Source: an uncultured Lachnospiraceae bacterium (GTDB lineage: Bacteria > Bacillota > Clostridia > Lachnospirales > Lachnospiraceae). From it: a stretch of DNA of 32,265 nucleotides. Below the pieces are notes generated by a model, which saw only the letters and a program-made list of their open reading frames with translations, searched no databases and was not told where the DNA came from. This document shows, piece by piece, positions 25,692-32,265 of this stretch. Where the stretch lies: assembly GCA_949742505.1 (NCBI GenBank), contig CATJPU010000155.1, forward strand, positions 1-32,265. Direction: 5' to 3'. A program made the translations under genes and the position numbers. Position 1 is the first letter of the stretch, and each line of letters opens with the position of its first letter.

Positions 25692-26627
25692 TCAGGCTCG
25701 CAGCCTAATACTTTGCGTCTGCGCCTGCTTCTCCGTCACCACACCTTTTTCCACCATAAAAACAGGCCGATAGGAGCGCTTCGCCTTGCGGAGCCCCTCT
25801 GCTCCGGTGTCTTCTTCCCGGTTCACATACTTGTAATCCATACAGGCATGCTGCACAAACTGCTGGTTAATCATGGTATAGGCGCCGTCAATATCTGCAA
25901 ACGCCTTCTCAATATGCACTACAAAAGTATCCTCACAAATCGGTTCCCCAATGGTAAATGCAGCAATCTCTCCGTCTACCTTCAGCACCCCGCCCACAAG
26001 CTCTAATTCCTCAAACAGCCGAAGTGAATTTAAAGTCACGCAGATTTCCGCATTCTTCTCTTCATCATCCTCACATCCATTCTCATTGCGCCATTTCAAT
26101 GCCATCTGGAAGCACTCCTCCAAATTATCCTTTGTAATCGGCTCATAACTCCATCTGCCCTCGTATACCGCCTTGAACTTATTGATATGGTTCCTCTTAC
26201 TGTGAAGCTTCTTGCCGGAGAGCGTGGCCAGCTTCTCGGATTCATAGACATAATCCGCCAAATCTTCATTGTATTCAATATCAAATCTGCCCGGATACCA
26301 CTGTTCCAGCCAGGCGAAGTTGTCCGGCGTCACATTATACATGCGAAAAGGCACGCCCCGCTCTCTGCTATATTCCATCAATACCGCAATCGCACGCCGG
26401 ACCTGTTCCGGTTCCCCGGCCGGATAAGCAAAAGAACACCCCTCTTCATTCTCACTTTTAAATACAAGGGTATCCTCCACCACAGCAAACGACACATCAT
26501 AAAACCGCGCCCACAGATACACGTTCGTAAATGTTCTCTCACAGCTTCTGCTTGTGTGATGGGCAAAAAAATGACTGATTAAATCCTTATCCTCAAGCTC
26601 TGTTTTCTTAAATGTAATCTCCATCAT
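25692..26627 (-). CDS. DUF2156 / phosphatidylglycerol lysyltransferase C-terminal-like protein
   Basis: A 311-residue soluble protein of the LPG_synthase_C (PF09924) fold, a double-GNAT domain. In MprF the same fold moves aminoacyl groups from tRNA to lipid. Here it stands alone without membrane helices, as in many Clostridia. Supporting segments are SGKKLHSKRNHINKF (about 136-150), CFQMALKWRNENG and the C-terminal VNREEDTGAEGLRKAKRSY. The acceptor is unknown. Its ATG overlaps the nucleotidase stop (ATGATG with TGA, 4 bp), so the two are translationally coupled. Two ATGs are adjacent and either may be used. Confidence 0.82.
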   Translation of the reverse strand: MMEITFKKTELEDKDLISHFFAHHTSRSCERTFTNVYLWARFYDVSFAVVEDTLVFKSENEEGCSFAYPAGEPEQVRRAIAVLMEYSRERGVPFRMYNVTPDNFAWLEQWYPGRFDIEYNEDLADYVYESEKLATLSGKKLHSKRNHINKFKAVYEGRWSYEPITKDNLEECFQMALKWRNENGCEDDEEKNAEICVTLNSLRLFEELELVGGVLKVDGEIAAFTIGEPICEDTFVVHIEKAFADIDGAYTMINQQFVQHACMDYKYVNREEDTGAEGLRKAKRSYRPVFMVEKGVVTEKQAQTQSIRLRA

Positions 26628-28654
26628 GATTTACCTTCTTTTATCTTATATTCCTTACTATGATTCTCCAATTTTCTCTTCCTAAATCTTCTTATTACAC
26701 ATATGAAAATCGCTGTAAGCAGTATGAAAAGAAACAGGACGATTCCATAGACCATTATGGCAAACTTGTTGGGACTCCTGAACAATTCTGCAAGACTGGT
26801 ACTGTCCTGTACAATTTTTCGTCCTTCTTCTTCGCCGTAACGTACCGGGATTTCCGATACGCCATTCCCGTTTTTCGTAAATGACTCCAAATATCCGGCA
26901 AGAGCATACCACTCTTTCAGCTCAAAGCCTTCCTGGTCACGAATAATATAATCTTCAAAATTCGTAATCACTTCTCCCTCTGCGTTCTTCGGCGTAAGTT
27001 TCAGAATCCCTTTGGACTTGTCCTCCACCGCGCCAAGCATCTGCGCGCAGTACAGGCCGGACACCACCCGGTACAACTTCTCATCTTCAATCTCCGTTAG
27101 ATTATCCTGAATAAACGCATTCTCTACCCCCACAGTATCACCTGTCATTCCAGCCTTTGTCACCCGATTTAGAATCAGCCGGTTGGGATTAAAGGTCCAG
27201 CTCATTCCGCTGGGATAAATTTGCGCATAGGTCATAATCGGTGAAATCGAAGCGTCAATCTCCGCCACTGTCTTAAGCTCCTTCCCGGTCAGATATACGC
27301 TCACCAGCGGATATCCGGTAATCCGGTCCGGACCGATTCCCAGCGCGCTTACGTTAAAAGCGTCCGATACCGTAATCTCTCCCTTCTGAAAGGAATCACG
27401 CACTACTCCGGAAGCAACCACCGCCAAATCCACCGGAATATAAGAATCTCCTTCTGCCTCCTTCACTGCATGGACATAGGAATCGGCAATCAGGCTTCCC
27501 AGCGTATCTTCTCTCAGCACGTCTCCGAAAAAATCAATCTGTGTAAATGATATTTCATTTTCCGCCAGAACCTGCTCCATCGTATAACCAAAATGCGACA
27601 GATATTCTTCATCAATCACGCTTCTATATTCGCTCAAATACTTCTCTGTCTCTTCGTCCTGTTCGACTGACTCGTCCGTCGGATTCAGCCGGTATTTCGC
27701 CGGCTTCCAGCGTCCCTCTTTGTCTGAGACCAAATCCAGCTCCCCTAAGTTCCTTCCATAAGAGCCCGCCGAGGCAATCACCGTATTTCCCTGAATAATC
27801 GGTTCTTCCAGCGTCGTATGGGTATGGCCGCTGATAATTACGTCAATCTCCGGCACTTCCTTCGCCAGAATTTCATCTTCCGACGCTTCTTCCTCTTCGC
27901 TGGTTCCGCTGTGGGACAGACAGACGATCATGTCCACATCCTCTTTCTTTAACTCGGCCACAACCCGTTTCGACGTTTCCACTATATTATCAAAATCAAT
28001 GCCGCTCTCCGGCGCGCAGATTTCTGCATCTTCGCCTACCACACCGTAAACGCCAATCCGAATCCCCTCCCGCTCAATCACTGCATATTCTCTGCTGCCG
28101 TAATCCTCCAGAGCTCGCTGAATCATCTGGTTATCTTCGGAATGATTCTTCTCCCAGTCAATATTGGCAATCACGAACTGCGGAAGACTAAGAGTCTCAT
28201 CCTCCCTGGCATTCCGAATCGCACTGTGAAACATATTCGACACGCCTTCCGCCCGATAATCAAACTCATGATTCCCAAAAGTGACAGCGTCCACTCCAAG
28301 TCTTCCTAACATAGTAAGCTCCGCAGCCTGAGTTTCATAAATCGTCTGATACAGGGTTCCCATAGAAAAATCCCCCGCATCAAATACAAAGGTTGCCGGA
28401 TTTTCTGTCCGTCTCTCGTCCATTATCGTTTTCAGCCTGGCAAATCCTCCCGCATACGCCGTCTCTTCCTCTCCGTCATCCCCCGTATCCTGAACCTTAT
28501 ACTCGTCCAGTCTGGAATGGATGTCATGGGTAAACAGAATCGTTACTTTATCCTCTTTTCCGCTGGTCTCTCCAGCCACCACAGATTCAACGCTCAGTGA
28601 GCAGAGCATGATTACCATCAGAACTGCTGACCGGATTCTTTTCCTAAAACTCAT
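26624..28654 (-). CDS. Surface-anchored 5'-nucleotidase / 2',3'-cyclic phosphodiesterase-like metallophosphatase
   Basis: A 676-residue exported enzyme expected to dephosphorylate nucleotides outside the cell. It has a signal peptide (about 1-28), a metallophosphatase domain, and a nucleotidase C-terminal domain from about 345. A membrane helix (about 630-655) and a basic cytosolic tail follow, so it is membrane-anchored. Metal ligands seen: Asp44 and His46 in FTHDIH, Asp95 in DAGD, Asn128-His129 in GNHEFDY, CLSHSG, and SGHTHT. The first motif reads THDIH where most members have TNDIH, but the ligand Asp and His are kept. AAGGAG lies ten bases before the ATG. It heads a six-gene block and is preceded by the prfA terminator and a dispersed repeat. 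Confidence 0.9.
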   Translation of the reverse strand: MSFRKRIRSAVLMVIMLCSLSVESVVAGETSGKEDKVTILFTHDIHSRLDEYKVQDTGDDGEEETAYAGGFARLKTIMDERRTENPATFVFDAGDFSMGTLYQTIYETQAAELTMLGRLGVDAVTFGNHEFDYRAEGVSNMFHSAIRNAREDETLSLPQFVIANIDWEKNHSEDNQMIQRALEDYGSREYAVIEREGIRIGVYGVVGEDAEICAPESGIDFDNIVETSKRVVAELKKEDVDMIVCLSHSGTSEEEEASEDEILAKEVPEIDVIISGHTHTTLEEPIIQGNTVIASAGSYGRNLGELDLVSDKEGRWKPAKYRLNPTDESVEQDEETEKYLSEYRSVIDEEYLSHFGYTMEQVLAENEISFTQIDFFGDVLREDTLGSLIADSYVHAVKEAEGDSYIPVDLAVVASGVVRDSFQKGEITVSDAFNVSALGIGPDRITGYPLVSVYLTGKELKTVAEIDASISPIMTYAQIYPSGMSWTFNPNRLILNRVTKAGMTGDTVGVENAFIQDNLTEIEDEKLYRVVSGLYCAQMLGAVEDKSKGILKLTPKNAEGEVITNFEDYIIRDQEGFELKEWYALAGYLESFTKNGNGVSEIPVRYGEEEGRKIVQDSTSLAELFRSPNKFAIMVYGIVLFLFILLTAIFICVIRRFRKRKLENHSKEYKIKEGKS

Positions 28655-28697
28655 CTCAATGATACTCCTTTGGCTTTCTAATGCCTGATATGGTATA

Positions 28698-28724
28698 CCT
28701 TATCGGACGAAGTCCGCCTGCCTG
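28698..28724 (+). repeat. Dispersed 27-bp intergenic repeat, copy 2
   Basis: It begins CCTTATCGGACGAAGTCCG and continues CCTGCCTG, 25 of 27 bases identical to 6645-6671. It lies between the 5'-nucleotidase start and the prfA terminator. Directly next to it, AAGGGC (28725-28730) and GCCCTT (28745-28750) form an inverted repeat not present in copy 1. Confidence 0.6.
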
Positions 28725-28772
28725 AAGGGCCTGTGTTAAGGGGTGCCCTTGGGTATATAATAACAGCACAAA

Positions 28773-28820
28773 GAACCTACTCCGCACATACTATGGAAAA
28801 GTATGCCCGGAAGAAGGTTC
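28773..28820 (-). terminator. Terminator of prfA
   Basis: A long interrupted stem: GAACCT/AGGTTC (28773-28778 with 28815-28820), CCG/CGG and CATACT/AGTATG (28787-28792 with 28800-28805). On the - strand only TTT follows it, so the T-tract is weak, but the position 15 bp after the prfA stop fits. Confidence 0.65.
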
Positions 28821-28834
28821 ATTTATCACACCAT

Positions 28835-29908
28835 TTACTCTTCATTCATATTCGCAAGCTTTGCAGCCTGGTCCGCAGCAATTAAGCTATCAATAATCTC
28901 GTCTAAATCTCCTCCAAGAATACCATCCAATTTGTGAAGGGTCAGCTTAATCCTGTGATCTGTCACCCGGCCCTGAGGGAAATTATAGGTACGAATCTTC
29001 TCTGAACGGTCTCCCGTCCCAATCTGGCTTCTCCTTGCCGCCGCCTCTTCCGACTGCTTCTTCTCAAGCTCAATCTCATAGAGCTTGGAACGGAGCAGCC
29101 GAAATGCCTTCTCCTTATTCTGAAGCTGGGACTTCTCTGTCTGGCTGTAAATCACAATCCCTGTAGGATAGTGGGTCAGACGCACCGCCGAATCTGTAGT
29201 ATTAACGCACTGGCCGCCGTTTCCCGATGCACGCATCACGTCAATACGAATATCCTTCTCGTCAATCACAACGTCCACTTCCTCCGCTTCCGGCATAATC
29301 GCAACCGTAACCGTAGAGGTATGAATCCGTCCGCCGCTCTCCGTCTCCGGCACGCGCTGCACCCGGTGTACCCCGCTCTCGTATTTTAGCCGGGAATACG
29401 CGCCCTGGCCGTTAATCATAAACACACATTCCTTAAATCCGCCGATTCCATTCTCATTCAGAGAAATCATCTCTGTTTTCCAGCGCCTTCCTTCCGCGTA
29501 ATGTACCAGCATCCGGTAAATCTCCGCCGCAAAAAGCGCCGCCTCATCACCGCCGGCGCCGGCGCGAATCTCTACCATAACATTCTTATCATCATTGGGA
29601 TCCTTTGGCAGAAGCAGAATCTTAAGTTCCTGCTCTAACTCTTCTACTCTGGCCTTGGAATCGTTCAGCTCTTCCTTCGCCAGTTCCCGCATCTCCTCGT
29701 CCGACTCTTCTTCCAGCATAACCAGACTGTCCTCAATCGCCTGCTTACAAGTCTTATACTCTTTATATGCCTCGACAATCGGAGTCAGGTCATTCTGTTC
29801 CTTCATAAGCTTGCGGAAACGGTTCTGGTCATTCACCACATCCGGCTCCTGCAGCTCGCTCAAAATCTCTTCAAAACGAATGAGCAAATCCTCTAATTTG
29901 TCAAACAT
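28835..29908 (-). CDS. prfA: Peptide chain release factor 1
   Basis: RF1 recognises UAA and UAG stop codons and triggers peptide release. The 357 residues from this start match the family length. The codon-reading PxT motif is Pro187-Glu-Thr189 in [14 protein letters not shown], and the catalytic GGQ is 231-233 in [17 protein letters not shown] chose the ATG at 29908, with AGGAGG nine bases upstream. A longer in-frame version from TTG at 29974 would add 22 basic residues with no family support. It follows prmC, whose product methylates the GGQ glutamine. A TATAAT at 29990-29995 and an 11-bp hairpin (29936-29981) lie just upstream, so it may have its own promoter. Confidence 0.96.
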   Translation of the reverse strand: MFDKLEDLLIRFEEILSELQEPDVVNDQNRFRKLMKEQNDLTPIVEAYKEYKTCKQAIEDSLVMLEEESDEEMRELAKEELNDSKARVEELEQELKILLLPKDPNDDKNVMVEIRAGAGGDEAALFAAEIYRMLVHYAEGRRWKTEMISLNENGIGGFKECVFMINGQGAYSRLKYESGVHRVQRVPETESGGRIHTSTVTVAIMPEAEEVDVVIDEKDIRIDVMRASGNGGQCVNTTDSAVRLTHYPTGIVIYSQTEKSQLQNKEKAFRLLRSKLYEIELEKKQSEEAAARRSQIGTGDRSEKIRTYNFPQGRVTDHRIKLTLHKLDGILGGDLDEIIDSLIAADQAAKLANMNEE

Positions 29909-29935
29909 CTCTTTTTCCTCCTGCTTTCTTTTGAC

Positions 29936-29981
29936 ATGCTTTTTGTCCGGTTTCTCCCATCTCACCCTAAACAAAAAGCAT
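29936..29981 (-). promoter_or_regulatory. Hairpin in the prfA leader
   Basis: ATGCTTTTTGT (29936-29946 on +) and ACAAAAAGCAT (29971-29981) are perfect 11-bp inverted repeats with a 24-base loop. The stem ends about 10 bp before the prfA Shine-Dalgarno. A TATAAT on the - strand (29990-29995) would start transcription right at this hairpin, though no matching -35 box is seen. It is not followed by a T-run, so it is not a terminator. Confidence 0.5.
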
Positions 29982-30026
29982 CAAATACAATTATATGCTA
30001 TCCATCAATTACGAAATCACAAAAAT

Positions 30027-30884
30027 CTAATAACTATCATACCTTCCCGTTACTACCCGGTCAAGCCCCGTCAGATCTTTCAACACATGAACTTCCTGAA
30101 ATCCCTGACTTTCCATCAATTCTGTCACTGCCTTCCTCTGATCATATCCAATCTCCAGAAGAAGCAGTCCGCCATTCTTCAAAAATCCTTCTGCCTCATT
30201 TATAATTCTCCTATAAAAGTATAAACCGTCTTCTCTGCCGTCCAACGCTAAAATCGGATCATAACATCTGACTTCCTCCTCCAGCTCTGCTATCACATCT
30301 GTCCGTATATAAGGCGGATTCGATACAATCATATCATATCTTCCATCCAGTCCCTCAAACAAATCACTTTCCACAAAATCCACGCCTGCCTGATGCCGGA
30401 GTCTGTTCGCCTCCGCAACCCGAAGCGCCGCTCTGGAAATATCACTTCCGGTAAAGGTATTCCTCTCATCCGCGACATGCCGTATCTTTCCAATCCGCTC
30501 CAGACTGATAATAATGCATCCAGAACCAGTGCACAAATCCAGTACATCCATTCCCGGTCTCAATGCTCTCAGCGCCTCTTCCGCCAAAAGCTCCGTATCC
30601 TGTCTGGGAATCAGAACATCCGGGCTCACCCGAAATACAAGGCCCATAAATTCCTGCTCCCCGGTAAGATGCTGCAGAGGAATATGCCTCCTTCTCTTTT
30701 CAACCAACTCCAAATAACGTCTCTCCTGCTCTGCCGTCAAAGGCCGAACCGGATTCATCGCATATTCCGCCATGGAAATTCCCGTTACCCACTCAAGCAG
30801 AAGTCTCGCATCCGTCGGTCCATCGGCAATTCCCGCTTTACGAAAAGCTTCTTCTCCAATTCTTCCGGCCTCTCTCAGATTCAT
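30027..30884 (-). CDS. prmC: Release factor glutamine N5-methyltransferase
   Basis: PrmC transfers a methyl group from S-adenosylmethionine to the glutamine of the GGQ motif in release factors. The 285-residue length is typical. The N-terminal helical substrate-binding domain (about 1-85) includes RRRHIPLQHLTGEQEFMG. The methyltransferase domain carries PRQDTELL (93-100), SAM loop LDLCTGSGCI (115-124) and the catalytic NPPY (189-192). AGAGGGG lies upstream of the ATG. It is upstream of its substrate gene prfA in the - strand cluster. Confidence 0.95.
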   Translation of the reverse strand: MNLREAGRIGEEAFRKAGIADGPTDARLLLEWVTGISMAEYAMNPVRPLTAEQERRYLELVEKRRRHIPLQHLTGEQEFMGLVFRVSPDVLIPRQDTELLAEEALRALRPGMDVLDLCTGSGCIIISLERIGKIRHVADERNTFTGSDISRAALRVAEANRLRHQAGVDFVESDLFEGLDGRYDMIVSNPPYIRTDVIAELEEEVRCYDPILALDGREDGLYFYRRIINEAEGFLKNGGLLLLEIGYDQRKAVTELMESQGFQEVHVLKDLTGLDRVVTGRYDSY

Positions 30885-30975
30885 ACTCTCAGCCCCTCTA
30901 TTCCCGCGTTCAACAAATCAGACACCCATGCCTGCGCATTTGACAACTGCCTTGAGAGTCAAACATCGTACAGCG

Positions 30976-31968
30976 CTACTCATTCTGTGAATCTCGTCCT
31001 GCCAGCCCTGCAGCGGACGAACCCTCCCGCGCGAACCGCAGCCCAAAATTCTCCTCTTCAAATTTCCGCCAGTCAAAGACCTCTTCCACCGCCTGTATCG
31101 CAACCTCAATCATACTGTCATCCGGCTCCTTCGTTGTCAGCTTCTGAATGGCAAGTCCCGGCTTACTGAGCAGATTAACAACCGGATTCTCACTGCATCC
31201 TGCCAGCTTCAGAATCTCATAGGAAATCCCCGCTATTACCGGAAGCAGCGCAATCCGAATCACCACCCGCAAAAACGGCGATTCCGCCCGGACAATCATC
31301 AGAAGACAAATACTGATAAGCAGTACAAAGAACAGAAAGCTGGTCCCGCAGCGCTTATGCTGCCTGGAACTTATTCGCACATTCTCCACATTTAGCGGAA
31401 GGCCATGCTCAATACAATTAATACACTTATGCTCCGCCCCATGATACTGGAATAATCTTCTGATATCCTCCATCCTGGATATCAGGAGAATGTATGCAAT
31501 AAAAATTCCAATCCTTACAAATCCTTCGATTACCGTCCTTATATTATAGGAAGGAACCACGCTTTTCAAAAGGCTGGATAAAAGATAGGGAAGCACCATA
31601 AAAATACCGACGGCCATAACCACCGATACAATCACCGTACCGGTCATTAACAGTTCCTCTTTCTTCTCATTCTTCGCCGCCTCTTCCTCTGTAACCGGTT
31701 CCTTTTCATTCGTCTCCTCTTCCTCAAAAAATGAAGCGGAATACATAAGCGTCTTCATTCCCAGCGCCATTGAATCTATAAAATTAAAAATTCCCCTGAT
31801 AAATGGTATCTTCGTCAACGCCGTACAATTTCCCACAATGCTGCGGCAGGTATCCTTCTTCACGACAATCTCTCCGTTACTTTTTCTTACAGCAACGGCA
31901 TAATCGTCTTTGTTCTTCATCATGATACCTTCCATTACGGCCTGACCGCCAATATTTGAAGATTTCAT
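30976..31968 (-). CDS. DUF1385 membrane protein
   Basis: A 330-residue protein with the DUF1385 signature: N-terminal GGQAVMEGIMMKNK (7-20), and RLFQYHGAEHKCINCIEHG in the middle. About four membrane helices flank the latter. The family is widespread in Firmicutes next to rpmE and prfA/prmC; its biochemical role is not established, so none is given here. GGAG lies eight bases before the ATG. The gap to prmC (91 bp) contains a TTTGAC/GTCAAA inverted repeat but no terminator. Confidence 0.9.
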   Translation of the reverse strand: MKSSNIGGQAVMEGIMMKNKDDYAVAVRKSNGEIVVKKDTCRSIVGNCTALTKIPFIRGIFNFIDSMALGMKTLMYSASFFEEEETNEKEPVTEEEAAKNEKKEELLMTGTVIVSVVMAVGIFMVLPYLLSSLLKSVVPSYNIRTVIEGFVRIGIFIAYILLISRMEDIRRLFQYHGAEHKCINCIEHGLPLNVENVRISSRQHKRCGTSFLFFVLLISICLLMIVRAESPFLRVVIRIALLPVIAGISYEILKLAGCSENPVVNLLSKPGLAIQKLTTKEPDDSMIEVAIQAVEEVFDWRKFEEENFGLRFAREGSSAAGLAGRDSQNE

Positions 31969-31992
31969 ATCGTTTACTCCAACACAACAGAA

Positions 31993-32021
31993 AGGGTTGA
32001 GATTTCAGAAACCTCAACCCT
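31993..32021 (-). terminator. Hairpin after rpmE, weak terminator
   Basis: AGGGTTGAG (31993-32001) pairs with CTCAACCCT (32013-32021), a perfect 9-bp stem. On the - strand it is followed by TTCTGTTGTG, a poor T-tract, so it probably gives partial termination and lets some transcription continue into DUF1385. Confidence 0.6.
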
Positions 32022-32033
32022 GCACCTGCTGAT

Positions 32034-32237
32034 TTATTTATCCAATCCGTATTTCTTGTTGAACTTATCTACACGTCCGCGAGCCTGTGCAGCCTTCTGC
32101 TGACCAGTGTAGAACGGATGGCACTTGGAACAGATTTCCACGTGGATATCCTCACTTGTAGAACCCGTCACAAATGTATTCCCACAGTTACAGGTTACAG
32201 TTGCCTGATGATATGCTGGATGTATTCCTTCTTTCAT
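32034..32237 (-). CDS. rpmE: Large-subunit ribosomal protein bL31, zinc-binding form
   Basis: A complete 67-residue L31 starting [19 protein letters not shown]. The zinc-ribbon residues Cys16, Cys18, Cys36 and Cys39 are all present, so this is the C+ form made when zinc is sufficient. The C-terminal [12 protein letters not shown] is conserved. GAGGTG lies upstream of the ATG. Only 28 bp upstream are in the window, so any L31 leader regulation cannot be judged. Confidence 0.97.
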   Translation of the reverse strand: MKEGIHPAYHQATVTCNCGNTFVTGSTSEDIHVEICSKCHPFYTGQQKAAQARGRVDKFNKKYGLDK

Positions 32238-32265
32238 TTCAATTCACCTCTTCTTTATTATCGTC

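Noticed and set aside
28835..29908. RF1 catalytic loop reads GNGGQCVN instead of GAGGQHVN
   Set aside because: The GGQ itself is intact, and neighbouring-residue variation of this kind is, as far as I recall, common in Clostridia, so I do not treat it as an anomaly.
29909..29974. N-terminal extension of RF1 from an upstream TTG
   Set aside because: The extension has no family counterpart, would start inside a hairpin, and the ATG at 29908 has a strong AGGAGG at correct spacing.
30393..31169. Open frame of 258 codons on the + strand over prmC and DUF1385
   Set aside because: It spans two conserved genes and their spacer on the opposite strand and shows no recognisable domain.

Overview
The window reads as a chromosomal core segment of a gut-type Lachnospiraceae (Clostridia, Bacillota). 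Several things point there: the order rpmE - DUF1385 - prmC - prfA, the PTS and GH42 sugar genes, an ammonium transporter fused to a PII domain, strong AGGAGG ribosome binding sites and canonical sigma-A promoters. This assignment is an inference from gene content and style, not from a marker gene. I see no tRNA, rRNA, CRISPR array, insertion sequence or prophage.

Layout. Bases 1-261 hold a hairpin-rich non-coding stretch on the + strand that ends in a terminator; it looks like a structured RNA. Next come a fructose operon (fruK-fruA, - strand), a GNAT acetyltransferase and a cytosolic hybrid histidine kinase (both - strand). Two + strand genes follow, a MATE exporter and an ECF transporter S component; they converge on a membrane-bound XRE regulator across a large palindrome. 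Further right on the - strand are an atypical shikimate dehydrogenase, the Amt-PII fusion, glutamate synthase gltB-gltD and a GH42 beta-galactosidase. Then comes a six-gene block: exported 5'-nucleotidase, DUF2156 protein, aminotransferase, HisC-type aminotransferase, small multidrug export protein, MATE. The right end is a translation cluster (rpmE, DUF1385, prmC, prfA).

How the genes work together. Amt-PII brings in ammonium and GltBD turns glutamine plus 2-oxoglutarate into glutamate. Both units have a strong promoter followed within about 50-75 nt by an intrinsic terminator lying upstream of the start codon. The two leaders share an AAGGCGT segment entering the hairpin and a T-run/GTTT tail, so they may be regulated together by attenuation. 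FruA imports fructose as fructose-1-phosphate and FruK makes fructose-1,6-bisphosphate. PrmC methylates the GGQ motif of the release factor encoded next to it.

The best candidates for undescribed biology are the paired nitrogen leader attenuators, the structured RNA at the left edge, the 86-bp palindrome at 8677-8762, the hairpin-containing dispersed repeat (6645-6671 and 28698-28724), and the shikimate dehydrogenase homologue that has lost one substrate-binding serine.
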